DNA of 64,000 bases from assembly GCA_016760335.1 (NCBI GenBank), contig CM028669.1:76364389-76428388 (forward strand), written 5' to 3'. Source of the stretch: Gastrodia elata. Lineage: Eukaryota; Streptophyta; Magnoliopsida; Asparagales; Orchidaceae. Below are positions 1 to 9,766 of this stretch, piece after piece (positions within the stretch are counted from its first letter, which is position 1; the number at the start of each line of letters is the position of its first letter). The notes below the pieces were generated by a model. It saw nothing but the letters and a program-made list of their open reading frames with translations, made no database searches and had not been told where the DNA came from. A program made the position numbers and the translations under genes.

Positions 1-460
1 CTTCGAGTCACTCAAAAGTCGTAAAAATTTTGACAAATATTTTAATAATATTTAATACCGCAAAAATTAGAAAATTAAATACCCATCAAAATTAAAATCT
101 TGGGGTGAATTCTTGGGAATTTTCGGAGCATATTTCTAAAACGGAATTTTTAATTAATTAAATGAATAAATAGTTATTTATTCTTAATTGTATTTTTTCC
201 TTTTCCTTCTTTCTCTCTCCTAGTTTTCTATTCCATTCGGCTGGCCCTTACCTCCACTTTCAGCTGACCTACCTCCTTCTCCCTCATTAATTGAAAGCTT
301 TGATGGCTATGGCCATCTCTCTTCCTTCCCTCCCTCCTAGCTCATGATGGCTTTCCCCCTTTCTTCTCCTCCTATAAATGGAAGCTCAGCTCTTCCGCTC
401 CATTTTTGGCTGTCAAGATAAATCTCCCAAGCTTTCCCTTTTCCCCCTATTATTTAGCGT
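1..460 (+). mobile_element. Ty3/gypsy LTR L2, 5' portion
   Basis: This is the upstream part of a plus-strand LTR that begins outside the window. It matches the reverse complement of L3 around 12780-13250: a 'cctccc...ctcatgatgg' pyrimidine-rich leader preceded by an AT-rich stretch and the 'ggggtgaattcttgg' block. Solo LTR L1 interrupts it at 461, and it resumes after the duplicated AGCGT at 5149. It appears to be a promoter-bearing U3/R segment, and no protein is encoded. Confidence 0.75.
373..379 (+). promoter_or_regulatory. TATA box of LTR L2
   Basis: The sequence CCTATAAATGG lies in a pyrimidine-rich, GC-balanced context and is followed by a C/T-rich leader. This is typical of a plant Pol II core promoter inside an LTR. 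Transcription would start about 30 bases downstream, near 405. It is recognised by sequence only. Confidence 0.55.
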
Positions 461-904
461 TGTAACAACCCGAGTTATTACTTTAGATAATTAGGGTTAA
501 CCCTAAGTCTTAAACACAATTAAAATGTGCTAAGTAGGTCAATGAAGTCAACCTCCTAAACCTAGCCCTAATCAGGAGTCAATTTGGATTAAATCCTAAT
601 TTCTAGAGATCCGGAAAACCCTAGCAATTGACCTATTTAAATTGACCTCTGATCGAAAAACGGACACCACCATTGCATTTCTTGACCCCAAATTAGCTTG
701 GGGTGAAGTTTTCGTATCAATCGGAAGTCGTCAAATTTCGATGAATATTTTAATAATAAAAATATCACGGAAATCGATGTATTAAATAACTCGTCGAATC
801 GAAAATCCGACTGCGCCATTGAATTCCTTGACCCTAAATTAGCTAGGAAAAACATGTTCATAATTTTCTGAAATTTTTTCAAAAAAAAAAAAATTATTTT
901 TTTT

Positions 905-1045
905 TACTGTAGCTAACGGCGTGCCGTTAAGTACTCAACGGACCCGTCACTATAGTTGACGGCGCCGTCAATCTGGACGGCGCCATCTCAGCCGTTGGAT
1001 CGGCCCAGATCCAACGGCTGCGGAGTCGTCTTCCTCGACGACTCC
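905..1045 (+). promoter_or_regulatory. Cluster of perfect hairpins upstream of the L1 promoter
   Basis: Several strong inverted repeats occur in succession. TAACGGC and GCCGTTA face each other at 914-928. TTGACGGCGCCGTCAA is a palindrome near 956-971. CAGCCGTTGGATC and GATCCAACGGCTG (989-1020) are perfect 13-bp arms around a 6-base loop. GGAGTCGTC and GACGACTCC follow near 1022-1045. Degenerate counterparts occur in L12 (58415-58520 on the minus strand), so the cluster is a family trait. It sits just upstream of the TATA-like box. Confidence 0.7.
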
Positions 1046-1125
1046 GCCCGCGTGACACGCGGCGGCCCCGTCACCATTTCTAGCCAATCCAGCAGCATCC
1101 AGGCCTCGGCAAGGTCGCCATCCGG

Positions 1126-1133
1126 TCTATAAG
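1126..1133 (+). promoter_or_regulatory. TATA-like box of LTR L1
   Basis: GGTCTATAAGACC lies in GC-rich sequence, about 100 bases downstream of the hairpin cluster and 120 bases before the donor-like AG|GTACC. The L12 counterpart reads TCTGTAAG, so it is decayed there. This is a likely core promoter, by position and sequence only. Confidence 0.45.
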
Positions 1134-1499
1134 ACCTCGGCCTACCCCTAGGCTCCGAGTTTTCACCGATCGGAGCCCGGATCGAGCCGGAATCAAGCCC
1201 GGAAGTCAGCCTTTTTTTTCCGCCGAATCCTTCGCCGATCTGAACTTCAGGTACCCCGATCTCCCTCGTTTACCGTTCGATCGTTGCAAAAATTGTATGA
1301 TAGGTAGATCAACATGTTCTCTTCACATCCACCGTTCCGATCGGGCTAAAACCCACCCGATCGGGCGCACCAGGTCCCCGAAGTGGACTGGGTTCGGTCT
1401 GCCGAACCCTGGAAGGTGAAGGGTCACGCCTTCGGGTCGGGCCGGGCCGACCCGAGCCCGACCCGTCCGGGTCGGGTCCGCGTCAGCGCGGGTGGGGCC

Positions 1500-1830
1500 C
1501 ACCCGGCCACGTGGCAGCCTACGGGCCCACCACGTGTCAAGTGGGGGGCCCACCGCCCCGTCAGCCGGGATGAGTCAGCAACCCGTGGGACCCACAGTGC
1601 CACGTGGCAGCCTCTAGCAGTGCCACCTGTCAGGTGGGACCCACTGTCCAGTCACCCGAGCTGAGTCAGCAGCCCGTGGGACCCACAGTGCCACATGGCA
1701 GCCTCTGGCAGTGCCACGTGTCAGGTGGGCCCACTGTCTAGTCAGCTGTGCTGAGTCAGCAGCCTGTGGGGTCCACTGTGCCACGTGGCAGCCTCTGAAG
1801 GTGCCACATGTCAATGGGGCCCACTGTTGA
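1500..1830 (+). repeat. G-box / TGAGTCA tandem array in LTR L1
   Basis: This is a GC-rich tandem repeat of about 90 bp. TGAGTCAGC recurs at 1571, 1662 and 1752 (spacing 91 and 90). The perfect palindrome CACGTG occurs at 1508, 1531, 1601, 1715 and 1782, with degenerate CACATG or CACCTG sites between them. CACGTG is the G-box/ABRE core bound by plant bZIP and bHLH factors, and TGAGTCA is the GCN4/AP-1-type bZIP site. The long ORFs here on both strands are by-products of repetitive GC-rich DNA, not genes. Confidence 0.75.
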
Positions 1831-2330
1831 TTAATTAGAAATTAATTAAGTTACTGTTAGTTACTGTTTAGCCCTAATTAATTACTGTTAGTGGTTAATT
1901 AAAGTAGGATTAGTACTAATTACTTTTAAATAGTAACTTTAATTAAATAATTATAATTAAAGATTAATTAAGCATTAATTAACTCTTAATTAAATCTTAA
2001 ATAGTAATTAGGATAATTAATTACTTTTGAATAGTAAAACATAATTAATTATATTTAATTTAATATTAATAAATAATTAAGATTAATTAAACAGTAATTA
2101 GCACTAATTACTTTGCTACAGTAAAATTAATTAATTAATAATTAAACAGTGATTAATTAAATAAAAACTTTATGAATAAACAGTAAATTTAAATAATTAA
2201 TATAATTAGAGACTAATTAAGATTAATTAAAAAGTGATTAACACTAATTACTTTGCTACAGTAAAGTAATTAATTAATTAATATCAATTAATAATTAATT
2301 AAAAATCAGAAATATTACATTTAAACTTTA
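1830..2330. other. Extremely AT-rich TTAATTAA-type stretch of LTR L1
   Basis: This is about 500 bases made almost entirely of TTAATTAA, TTAATTA and similar words, directly after the GC-rich G-box array. The matching stretch in L12 is at about 56990-57430. I see no gene. The sharp composition step is a reproducible feature of this LTR family. Confidence 0.7.
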
Positions 2331-3969
2331 GGAATGAACAGTAAAATAATTCAATTTGAATAAATGAATAGTAAAATAATTCAAATTGTATTTTTGAATA
2401 GTAAAACTTAAAAGTTTAATAACTTTTTGTAGGATGATCAAAACATAGCCAATATGGGTCTTAAAATACTGAGAAAAATATTTAGGATCAAATGACGTAA
2501 TGTAAAATTTTGTTTCGGGGTACGCATAACGAGGTAGCATTTTAGAGCCTCTTTAAGATCCCATAACTTTTTACCCGATTATCGAAACATAGTCAATATG
2601 GGTCTTAAAATGCTCAGGAGAGCGGCCCCATCACCGTGGTAATATTAGTTTTCCTATTTGGACATCAGGACAAAAAGTCAACTCTAGAATTTAGAGTTGA
2701 CTTTAGTGAAAAATGACCAAAATGCCCTTGAACTTCAAATGGTCATAACTTGGTCAATTTAACTCCAAATCCAAAAATTCAAGAAGCTACCTAGTTTAGA
2801 CAGAAATAATATTTAGGATTTGAACCCTAAAATTTAGGAAAATGACCAAAATACCCCTAGCCTTATTTTAGCCATAACTCGATCGTTTCTCATCCAAATT
2901 GGACGTACTTACTGTCTATCTTCAAGTTAGACAGTAAAGAATTAGTTGGAGAAGAGAAAACTCAGTTTGGACCCCTAAATCAAAAGTTGATTGACCCGTA
3001 AAGTAGGGGCAAAATAGTCGTTTTATCTTAAAATTGGAAATGCGCAACTTTAGCCCTTAATTAAAATATTAGAATACTAGGATTAATAATGTAATCATAT
3101 TAGTACCATGTAAGTAAATAAAACAAGTCATTAAATTGAATTCCAATAATTTTTCCTAAGTCTTAAGCATCCCACCTTAAGGACCTTTTCTGAGAGTAGG
3201 ACTAGATCATAGGTTAGTGTTCATTCATTGGGTAAATTGGGTTACCTTATGGGTGAAACCTTGGTTTTAGTAGTTTCTAGATACTATTTTGTTTTACAAC
3301 CCATTCTGATTAGTTTATCTTTTAACTTTAGATTTAAGATAGGAAATTCATCCTATTAAGTTTGATTACTTAATAGGATCTGCCTTAACTAGTATATCAC
3401 TTATAGTATAAAACCTAGAACTTAGGTCTTATCCAGTTGGGATTATGTGATTAAACCTAAAACCTCATAGTGTTTAATCCAAAATCTATAGGTGTAGAAG
3501 ATCTTGATCAGATCTTAGTTAGAACGTCTAAATTCACAAAAATTAGGACGTATGATTTATTCGTTTAATTCGTAGTCGTCTATCTGATTGAATTAGATTG
3601 GAACCTGATTAGTTCCAATCCTTTTTAACTCATAAGGACGAATTTCTGAGTTACACTCGATAGTAGGAAAATGGTGATCCTGAACTTGTGTAACTTGGAA
3701 TAGTTAGCTGGTTAAGTAGAAAACAAATGATATCACCATATTTAGTCGAGTCTCTTGCTTACTTGTTATTTGTTGCTACGCATACCTTATAATTTTATGC
3801 CTTATATTTTCTTTGAACATATCATATAAGACATTTGATGCATAAATAAAATGTTAGGAAATTATGGAGACTCCTTAGATTCCTTATGAAAATATTAAAA
3901 TAAATAAGTGAAATGATAATGAATTAATGTGATTGAGCAGGCCTCAGTGTTCTTTTGATCATACCGAAT

Positions 3970-4165
3970 GTTGCCCTAGCCGTATCGTGCTAGGAGTTGC
4001 CCTAGCCATACTGTGCTAGGATATTTCGGTATGATAGTTGGTGACCTAACCGTATCGAGCTAGGAGTAGCCCTAGTCGTATCGTGTTAGGGCCATATATG
4101 TGACTGTTGTTAGCTTAGTCGTATCGAGCTAGGAGTAGCCCTAGCCGTATCGTGCTAAGATCTTC
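3970..4165 (+). repeat. Short tandem repeats CCTAGCCGTATCGTGCTAGGA in L1 (variants)
   Basis: A roughly 20-base unit beginning 'ccctagccgtatcgtgct' recurs about six times with small changes. Each unit is partly self-complementary because CCTAG and CTAGG lie at its two ends. The L12 counterpart (55080-55370, opposite strand) carries 'ccctagtgacataaggaggctag' units. These arrays lie at the same place inside the proposed LTR intron. Confidence 0.7.
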
Positions 4166-4655
4166 AGTTTCTTTTGGCGAGCTAGTGTAGCTCTTTTCTG
4201 TATGGCAGTTGATGTATTATAGATTTATATGCAGTTGTGGTTGTTTCAGTATATTCTTTTTTTTTCAGTCAGCTATTTCTTTGTACTGCTTATATATATT
4301 TAGGATGTTAGAATCTTGCTGCTATATGTATATATCACTGCTGAGTTATTCATTTTTAATTAGCATATTATTTTTATTGATCACCAGTATATTTAGGATG
4401 TAGAATTTTTCTTCCAGCATTTATTCAGTTATATTTACACTTAAATGCCTTTCCTTTATTACTTGTTATGCGAGGCATGCTTCAGCCTCTTTTCTTTGCC
4501 TTGTTTATACTATAGAGCATAGTATATAGTTTACTTTTTTACTTGTGTTGCTTACTGCTCCTGTATTTACACATCATGCTTAGAAGTAAATGGTAAAATG
4601 GTGATATTATATAACCTTATTAAAAATTCAGCTTAAAATGTACTTAGACAATTGT

Positions 4656-4715
4656 CTAATCAGATTTTTCTTTTTTTTTGGCTGGGGCCCTACATTGTGA
4701 AACCGACAATGGCAG
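4656..4715 (+). other. Branch-point / polypyrimidine / acceptor-like block of LTR L1
   Basis: CTAAT (4656-4660), a run of 15 pyrimidines (4665-4679) and the first following AG (4714-4715, in ATGGCAG) have the order and spacing of a plant 3' splice site. Between tract and AG lies the conserved GGCTGGGGCCC...ATTGTGAAACCGACAAT segment. The same order recurs in L3, L5, L11 and L12. A matching donor-like CAG|GTACC ends at 1250, so an intron of 1251-4715 (3465 nt) is possible. This is inferred from sequence, and no transcript was seen. Confidence 0.5.
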
Positions 4716-4795
4716 ACTCCTTTCAGTTAGACGAGCAGGAGTTAGGTGTGGAGCCGTACCCCGAGGAGGAGCCCATAGAAGAAGCTGCCGTTTAG
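4709..4795 (+). CDS. Acidic 28-codon micro-ORF in LTR L1
   Basis: The ORF starts at the ATG that overlaps the acceptor-like AG and ends with TAG. About one third of the residues are Glu or Asp (MADS... start, an EEEP run near residue 19, EEAAV end). ORFs at the same place in L12 and L5 are also exactly 28 codons, and related ones exist in L3, L6, L10 and L11. It may be a real small peptide. It may equally be a purine-rich exonic splicing enhancer that happens to read as Glu/Asp codons. The codon usage gives no independent support, so confidence is low. Confidence 0.3.
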   Translation: MADSFQLDEQELGVEPYPEEEPIEEAAV

Positions 4796-5148
4796 TCCCT
4801 TTATACTTCGAGTGAGAATGAGTGGTTTTCATTCTATTTTTATTTAAACATTTTAAATTATGTAATAATACAGGTACCATTGACTATATATTGGATTTTA
4901 TGCTTATATTCTGAGTCTATTATTCTTATTTACACTATGATGCTTGGATGGTTTACATTTCCTTAAATCGCTTCCGCACTCTGTTTATTTACTTATATAG
5001 TGACTGTTTGATTAATTCTGAGTTAACCTTCCTCTAATCAGGTAGATTGTAGAGTTTATCCTAATCCAATGCTAAGTGAGGGGTTAACCAGAGTAACACC
5101 CCACCCTTAATCTAAACCTATTGAGGGTTAAGGGTGAGGGTCGCCACA

Positions 5149-8100
5149 AGCGTTGTGCTAAAGAAGAAGAAGAAGAAGAAGTTCCTTCTCCAACCTTTCC
5201 AAGGTTCCTTCTTTCTCTTCTAAAGGCTAAGGAACCCATTTGTTCTCCTTTCTTAGTCATTTCATTCCTCTATTATGCTTATTCACATCTTTAGACATCC
5301 ATCATTAAGTATGAAAGCCATTATAGTTCTTCAAAGTAATATACCTCATGCTTTGTTTTTTGTCCATTCTGCACACCTCTGCCTTTATCATCATTGTTCA
5401 TATAGCTAGGATAATCCATTCATACTGATTTTGGTGTCAATGAAAAGGTATCAGAAAAACCTTTCCATTGATATATGGCACTACTCATGGAATGCTCTGG
5501 ATTGAAATTATTTGAACTTGAAAGGTGACCCTTCATGGTTTTCGGACAAGCGAAAGCACCGTCGGGCGCTACAGCGCGCCGTAGCGTCCAGAAAATTCAT
5601 TTGACTATATCTTAGTCATTTAGACTCCAAATCGAAAAATTTAAAGTGCTAAATAGCTTAGAATTTTAGTGCCAATAATAATCTAAGAAAATATTTAGAT
5701 TCTGAACCCTAGAAAAATTAAAAATAACCAAAATACCCCTAATCTTAATTAGGTCATAACTTGACCAATCGAAGTCCAATTTGGGTCTACCCCTAGTTAA
5801 AGTACTTAGTGTGATATAGGGAAGTTATAGCTACTGAGTTTGCTGAATTTGGATACCAAATGAAAAAGTTAGCCTTTTGACCACCCCTCAGCTTAGAAAA
5901 TTACCAAATTGCTCTTGGAAATTGCAATGGCTATAACTAAATCATTAAACCTCAGAATTTAGTGTTCTTGGACTTTATAAAATTCTTGAATAGCAACCAA
6001 TAGTAAACTGAACAAAAATTTAGATTTCATTAGATATTATTTACTAAAATGCTCATTAGGTCAAAAGCCTTAGTTTAGACCCATATGACTCATTTCTTAT
6101 CCAAATTTGGCACACTTACTGTCTATCTTTATGTTAGATAGTAAGAAATCATTTGATAGTAAGAAATCCCAATTTGGAGCTCTTAATCAAAAAATAGCTT
6201 TTTGGACCCTTAAGTAAGGGCAAAATGGTCATTTTGCCCAAAAGTTAGGTTAAATATCGTTAACCCTTAAAATACCCTTTGAAATCATTAAAATTAGTAA
6301 TAAAATTGATTTAGGATCAATTTAAGTCATAAATCCCTCAATTGGGATAATTTATAAAATATCTCAATTTTAGATTTGAAAATCCCTAAGTAAGGTTAAT
6401 ATGCCTTACTTAGCTAAAATCCATCTCTAATCTCCCTAATTAAATAAAATCAGCAAGTTTGAAGAAATTCAAGCAATTCTTAGAAATTTTCCAAGTCTTA
6501 GCATTAGAAATCCTCACTTCACCTTAGGATCTGTTCCTTAAGAATAAGATAAATATTAGGTTATATTTTATTTATTAAATAACGGGGTTATTCACCCGTT
6601 ATTCAATGAACGAATCCTTGGTTTTATTAGTTTCTAGATTTTACAACTTATTTGGATTATTTTGTCTTTCAACATTAGATTTAGGATAGGAGACTCATCC
6701 TATTAAGTCTGATTTGTTTAATAGGATTTACCTCAATCATTAGTCCATATTTAGATTTAACCTAAATCTTAAATCTTACCCTTGAGATTATGTGATTAAG
6801 CCCAATCTCGTGGTATTTAATCCATAATCTCTAGCTTGGTAGATTTTGGATAAGCTTTTAGTTTAGAACATCTAAACTCATAAACTAGGTCGTGATGATT
6901 TCTTATAGTCAACATTGATTTAATCATATTAGGACCTAACTAGTCATAATATTTTGTAACCTATAAGGACGTACTTCTAAGTTATACTCAATAGTAGGAA
7001 TTGGAGATCCTGAACTTGTGTAACTTGGAATAGTTAGAATGTTTAAATTAGATAATAAATGATATCATCATGTTTAGTAGAGTCTCTTACTTACTACTTG
7101 ATTTTGTGCTACATATTCCTTGAACTTTGTGCTTATTTTTCTTTGAACATATCATATAAAAAAAACATTGTCGCATAAAAAATGAAAACTTAAAATATTA
7201 AAAAAACATTTGCATTTGGGTTTAGTACATGGTGGATTATTGTGCATATTACTCCAATGGATAGGGGTAAGGAGAGATCAGGATGCTTAACATCACTCAT
7301 TAAGGAGATGCTTAACATCACTCATTAAGGAGAGTGTGTTAAGCTTGGGACCCGTTCAGTATTGCAGATGTGCTTGACTCCTCAGCTGTTCTTGAAATTA
7401 TCCACAGAAATAAAAGTAAAATAACTAAAAGATATTTGTATAGTATTATTTGCCTCTTCAGTCATATTGTATTATATTGTGATATTATGTCCGCCCTAGC
7501 CCATAAAGGCTACGAGAATATATTGGCCGAATTGGCCAATTATTAATGATATGGTAGTTTGTACATTCTTTACAGTTTTTCAGCTTTCAGTTTATTATGT
7601 TGTTGGTGCATTTTATTTCACTTTAGTTGTATTTTTCCTATGTTACCACGCTTACTTGAGTAGATGCATATATAGGATGCTAAACTTTACTGCTTATTAT
7701 ATGTACCATTTTCAAATTTATGTTTTAAATTAACATATATTGTATGATCATCAATATATTTAGGTTAGACTTTTCTTTTCAGTATTTTTACTTACTGTAT
7801 TACATATGTATGCCCTACCTTATTTAGTTTACTTGAGGTGTACTTTTGCCTCAATTCTTGCTTAGTTATAAATATTACATTTATAACTTACCCTCATCCC
7901 ATTATATGCTTACTTTCTCTCATGCTAGATAGATATTTCATTTAGTTTAGAGTAAAATGGTGATATTAACAAATACTTAATAAATTATATGCCTAAAATG
8001 TACTTATACAATTTGTCTAATAAGATTTTTTTATTGGCTGAGGCCTTAGCATTGTGAAACTGACAATATTAGATCTTGTTCAATTTGAGGAGCCAGTGCC

Positions 8101-8513
8101 TGAGGAGGAGCCTTATTTAGAGGAGGTGCAGTAGCTTGGTGCAAAAGACCTCTAGTTGCTTTTTTCTTCATTATGAGGACAAGTGATATTATCATTTTAA
8201 GTTTTTTAAACTTTAATTAAATGATGTAATAATACAGGTACTCATGACTATATTTACTTTCTACATATTATTATTTTCTGAGCTATTTTATTTTATTTCA
8301 TGGTTGATATATGGTGAATGGATGTAATCCTTACTTCTTATTGCTTTTGCACTCTGTATGAATATATAGATTTAGTTACTGATATTTATAAATATTATGT
8401 GCATATCCTTCCCCTATTATTAGATTATGGACCTTACCTTATCCAATAATAAATGAGGGATTTGCCAAAGTGACACTCCACTCCTTAGCCTAATGATTAT
8501 GGACTTAGGGAGC
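5149..8513 (+). mobile_element. Ty3/gypsy LTR L2, 3' portion
   Basis: This continues L2 after the L1 insertion and ends GGGGCGCCACA at 8513. It shares the family blocks: a GCGCTACAGCGCGCCGTAGCG palindrome variant (5558-5582), '...aaaatggtcattttgccc' (about 6225), 'aacttgtgtaacttggaatag' (about 7015) and the 'ttgtctaataagatttttt' branch/polypyrimidine block (about 8007). Immediately after it the copia integrase resumes, so L2 sits inside the copia element. Whether L2 is a solo LTR or the 3' LTR of a full element depends on sequence left of base 1. Confidence 0.85.
8066..8134 (+). pseudogene. Decayed acidic micro-ORF of LTR L2
   Basis: At the position of the L1 micro-ORF, the expected ATG reads ATA. 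The following 22 codons stay open to TAG and are strongly acidic (FEEP, EEEP and LEEV runs). The frame's character survives although the start is lost. Confidence 0.3.
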
Positions 8514-9318
8514 GGGGCGCCACAGTACCTCTGTGGCAATCTAGACACTCTTGTGGATCTTCCTAGCATGGTGTTTGTGGTTCAACATTGACACCCTCTT
8601 GAACTTCTTTAACATGTGGCTCAATGCTGTCATCAATCTCTATGTGCCGAGGTTCTCCATCTGAAGTATCCTTGGAGTCAATCTTGACTCGCATACAATC
8701 TTTGTACATCTCACTTTATTGAAAGTGACATCCATGCTTTTGATGACTTTCTGGTTTTGATTATCCCAGAATTTGTATCTGAACTCACCTGCATCATATC
8801 CAACAAATGTGCACTTGATTGCCTTTGCATCAAGTTTTCTCCTGAATCCTGCATCAATGTGCACATAAGATGAGCAGCCAAATACCTTGAGGTGGTTCAA
8901 CTTCACCTCCTTTTCGCTCTAAGCTTCTTTGAGGATTCCTTCATTTAAGGGTACGAAAGGTCCCCTATTGATTAAGTATACAACCGTATTGATGGCTTCA
9001 GCTTAGAACTACCTTGGGAGACCTGCATGCAATCTCATGCTCCTGGCTCTCTCTGTGATTGTATGGTTCATCCATTCTGCAACACCATTTTTCTACATTA
9101 TTCTAGTGACTGTAAACTCCCACTTGATTCCTCTCAAGGCACAGAACTCCTTGAACTCCTTATCATAGTACTCGTCGCCATTGTCAGACCTTAAGCATTT
9201 TAGCTTCAACTCGGTCTCATTCTCCTCCAAAGCTAGCCACTTTTCAAACACATCAGGTTTTTGTTTGAGAAAGTAAACCCATATCTTTCTTTTATGATCA
9301 TCAATAAAGGTGATGAAG
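8514..9318 (-). pseudogene. Ty1/copia pol: integrase core, C-terminal part
   Basis: This is the second half of a copia integrase, continuing the reading frame that ends at 13598 on the other side of LTR L3. The frame opens with ITFIDDHKRKIWVYFLK. It then shows the second catalytic Asp in LRSDNGDEYY and the catalytic Glu in GVAEWMNHT, where the usual Arg is now Trp. Further on is LNHLKVFGC...FVGYD, typical of the copia integrase tail. Several stops interrupt it, such as between VTRIM and the GVAEW segment. The 3' side is cut by LTR L2 at 8513; reverse transcriptase and RNase H are not in the window. It is non-functional. Confidence 0.9.
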
Positions 9319-9670
9319 CGTGGCGCCCTGCTCCCTAAGCCCACAATCATTAGGCTAGTCACTTGTGCAAATCCTTCTCTTATCATTGGATTTGGCAAGA
9401 TTCATAATCCACTAATAAGGGGAGGATGTGCACAGAACATTTAAGGGGATCAGTCACTAAATTTGACATACAAGCAGAGTGCGGAAGCTAAATGAAGTAA
9501 ATAGTACATCCATTCACCATGCATCACATAAAAAATAGCAATAAAATAGCTCAGAAAATAATAAAGTGCATAAAGTAAATCACAATCACAGTACCTGTAT
9601 TATTATAATATTTTAATAGCTTAAGAGACTGAAAGGTAAATCACTCATCCTCAGAAGCGGCTAAAAGGAA

Positions 9671-9766
9671 CTAAGAAATATCCGGCTCTCCTGGCTGAAG
9701 CTCCTCCTCTAAGTAAGGCACCTCTACTTCAACACCTAGCTCCTCAAACATATCTGAATCTGACAT
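9671..9766 (-). CDS. Acidic 31-codon micro-ORF in LTR L3
   Basis: The frame runs from ATG (9766) to TAG (9671) with about 13 Glu/Asp in 31 residues (MSDSDMFEELGVEVEV start, LEEEL middle). It follows the conserved GGCTGGGGCCC...ATGAAACCAATA segment exactly as in L1 and L12, and the ATG overlaps the acceptor-like AG (ATGTCAG). Its protein sequence differs from the L1 version, but the start, acidity and position are kept. Function is unknown. Confidence 0.3.
   Translation of the reverse strand: MSDSDMFEELGVEVEVPYLEEELQPGEPDIS

Larger units (their letters stand above)
461..5148 (+). mobile_element. Ty3/gypsy solo LTR L1 (4.7 kb) with target duplication
   Basis: This LTR begins TGTAACAACC and ends GGGTCGCCACA. 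The host sequence AGCGT occurs immediately before it (456-460) and after it (5149-5153), a perfect 5-bp target site duplication. There is no primer site or gag beside it, so it is a solo LTR left by LTR-LTR recombination. Both termini are nearly canonical TG...CA. It belongs to the same family as L12 (54097-58958), with roughly 85% identity by eye over the first 400 bases. In order it contains a hairpin cluster (905-1045), a TATA-like box (1126), a donor-like AG|GTACC (1250), a G-box array (1508-1787), very AT-rich DNA, short tandem repeats (3970-4165) and a branch/acceptor block (4656-4715). It is inserted in L2. Confidence 0.92.

Noticed and set aside
1323..1814. ORFs of 66-93 codons on both strands in GC-rich DNA
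   Set aside because: They lie in the tandem G-box array of L1, overlap one another on opposite strands, and consist of Pro/Gly/Arg/Ala-rich low-complexity sequence with no family motif.
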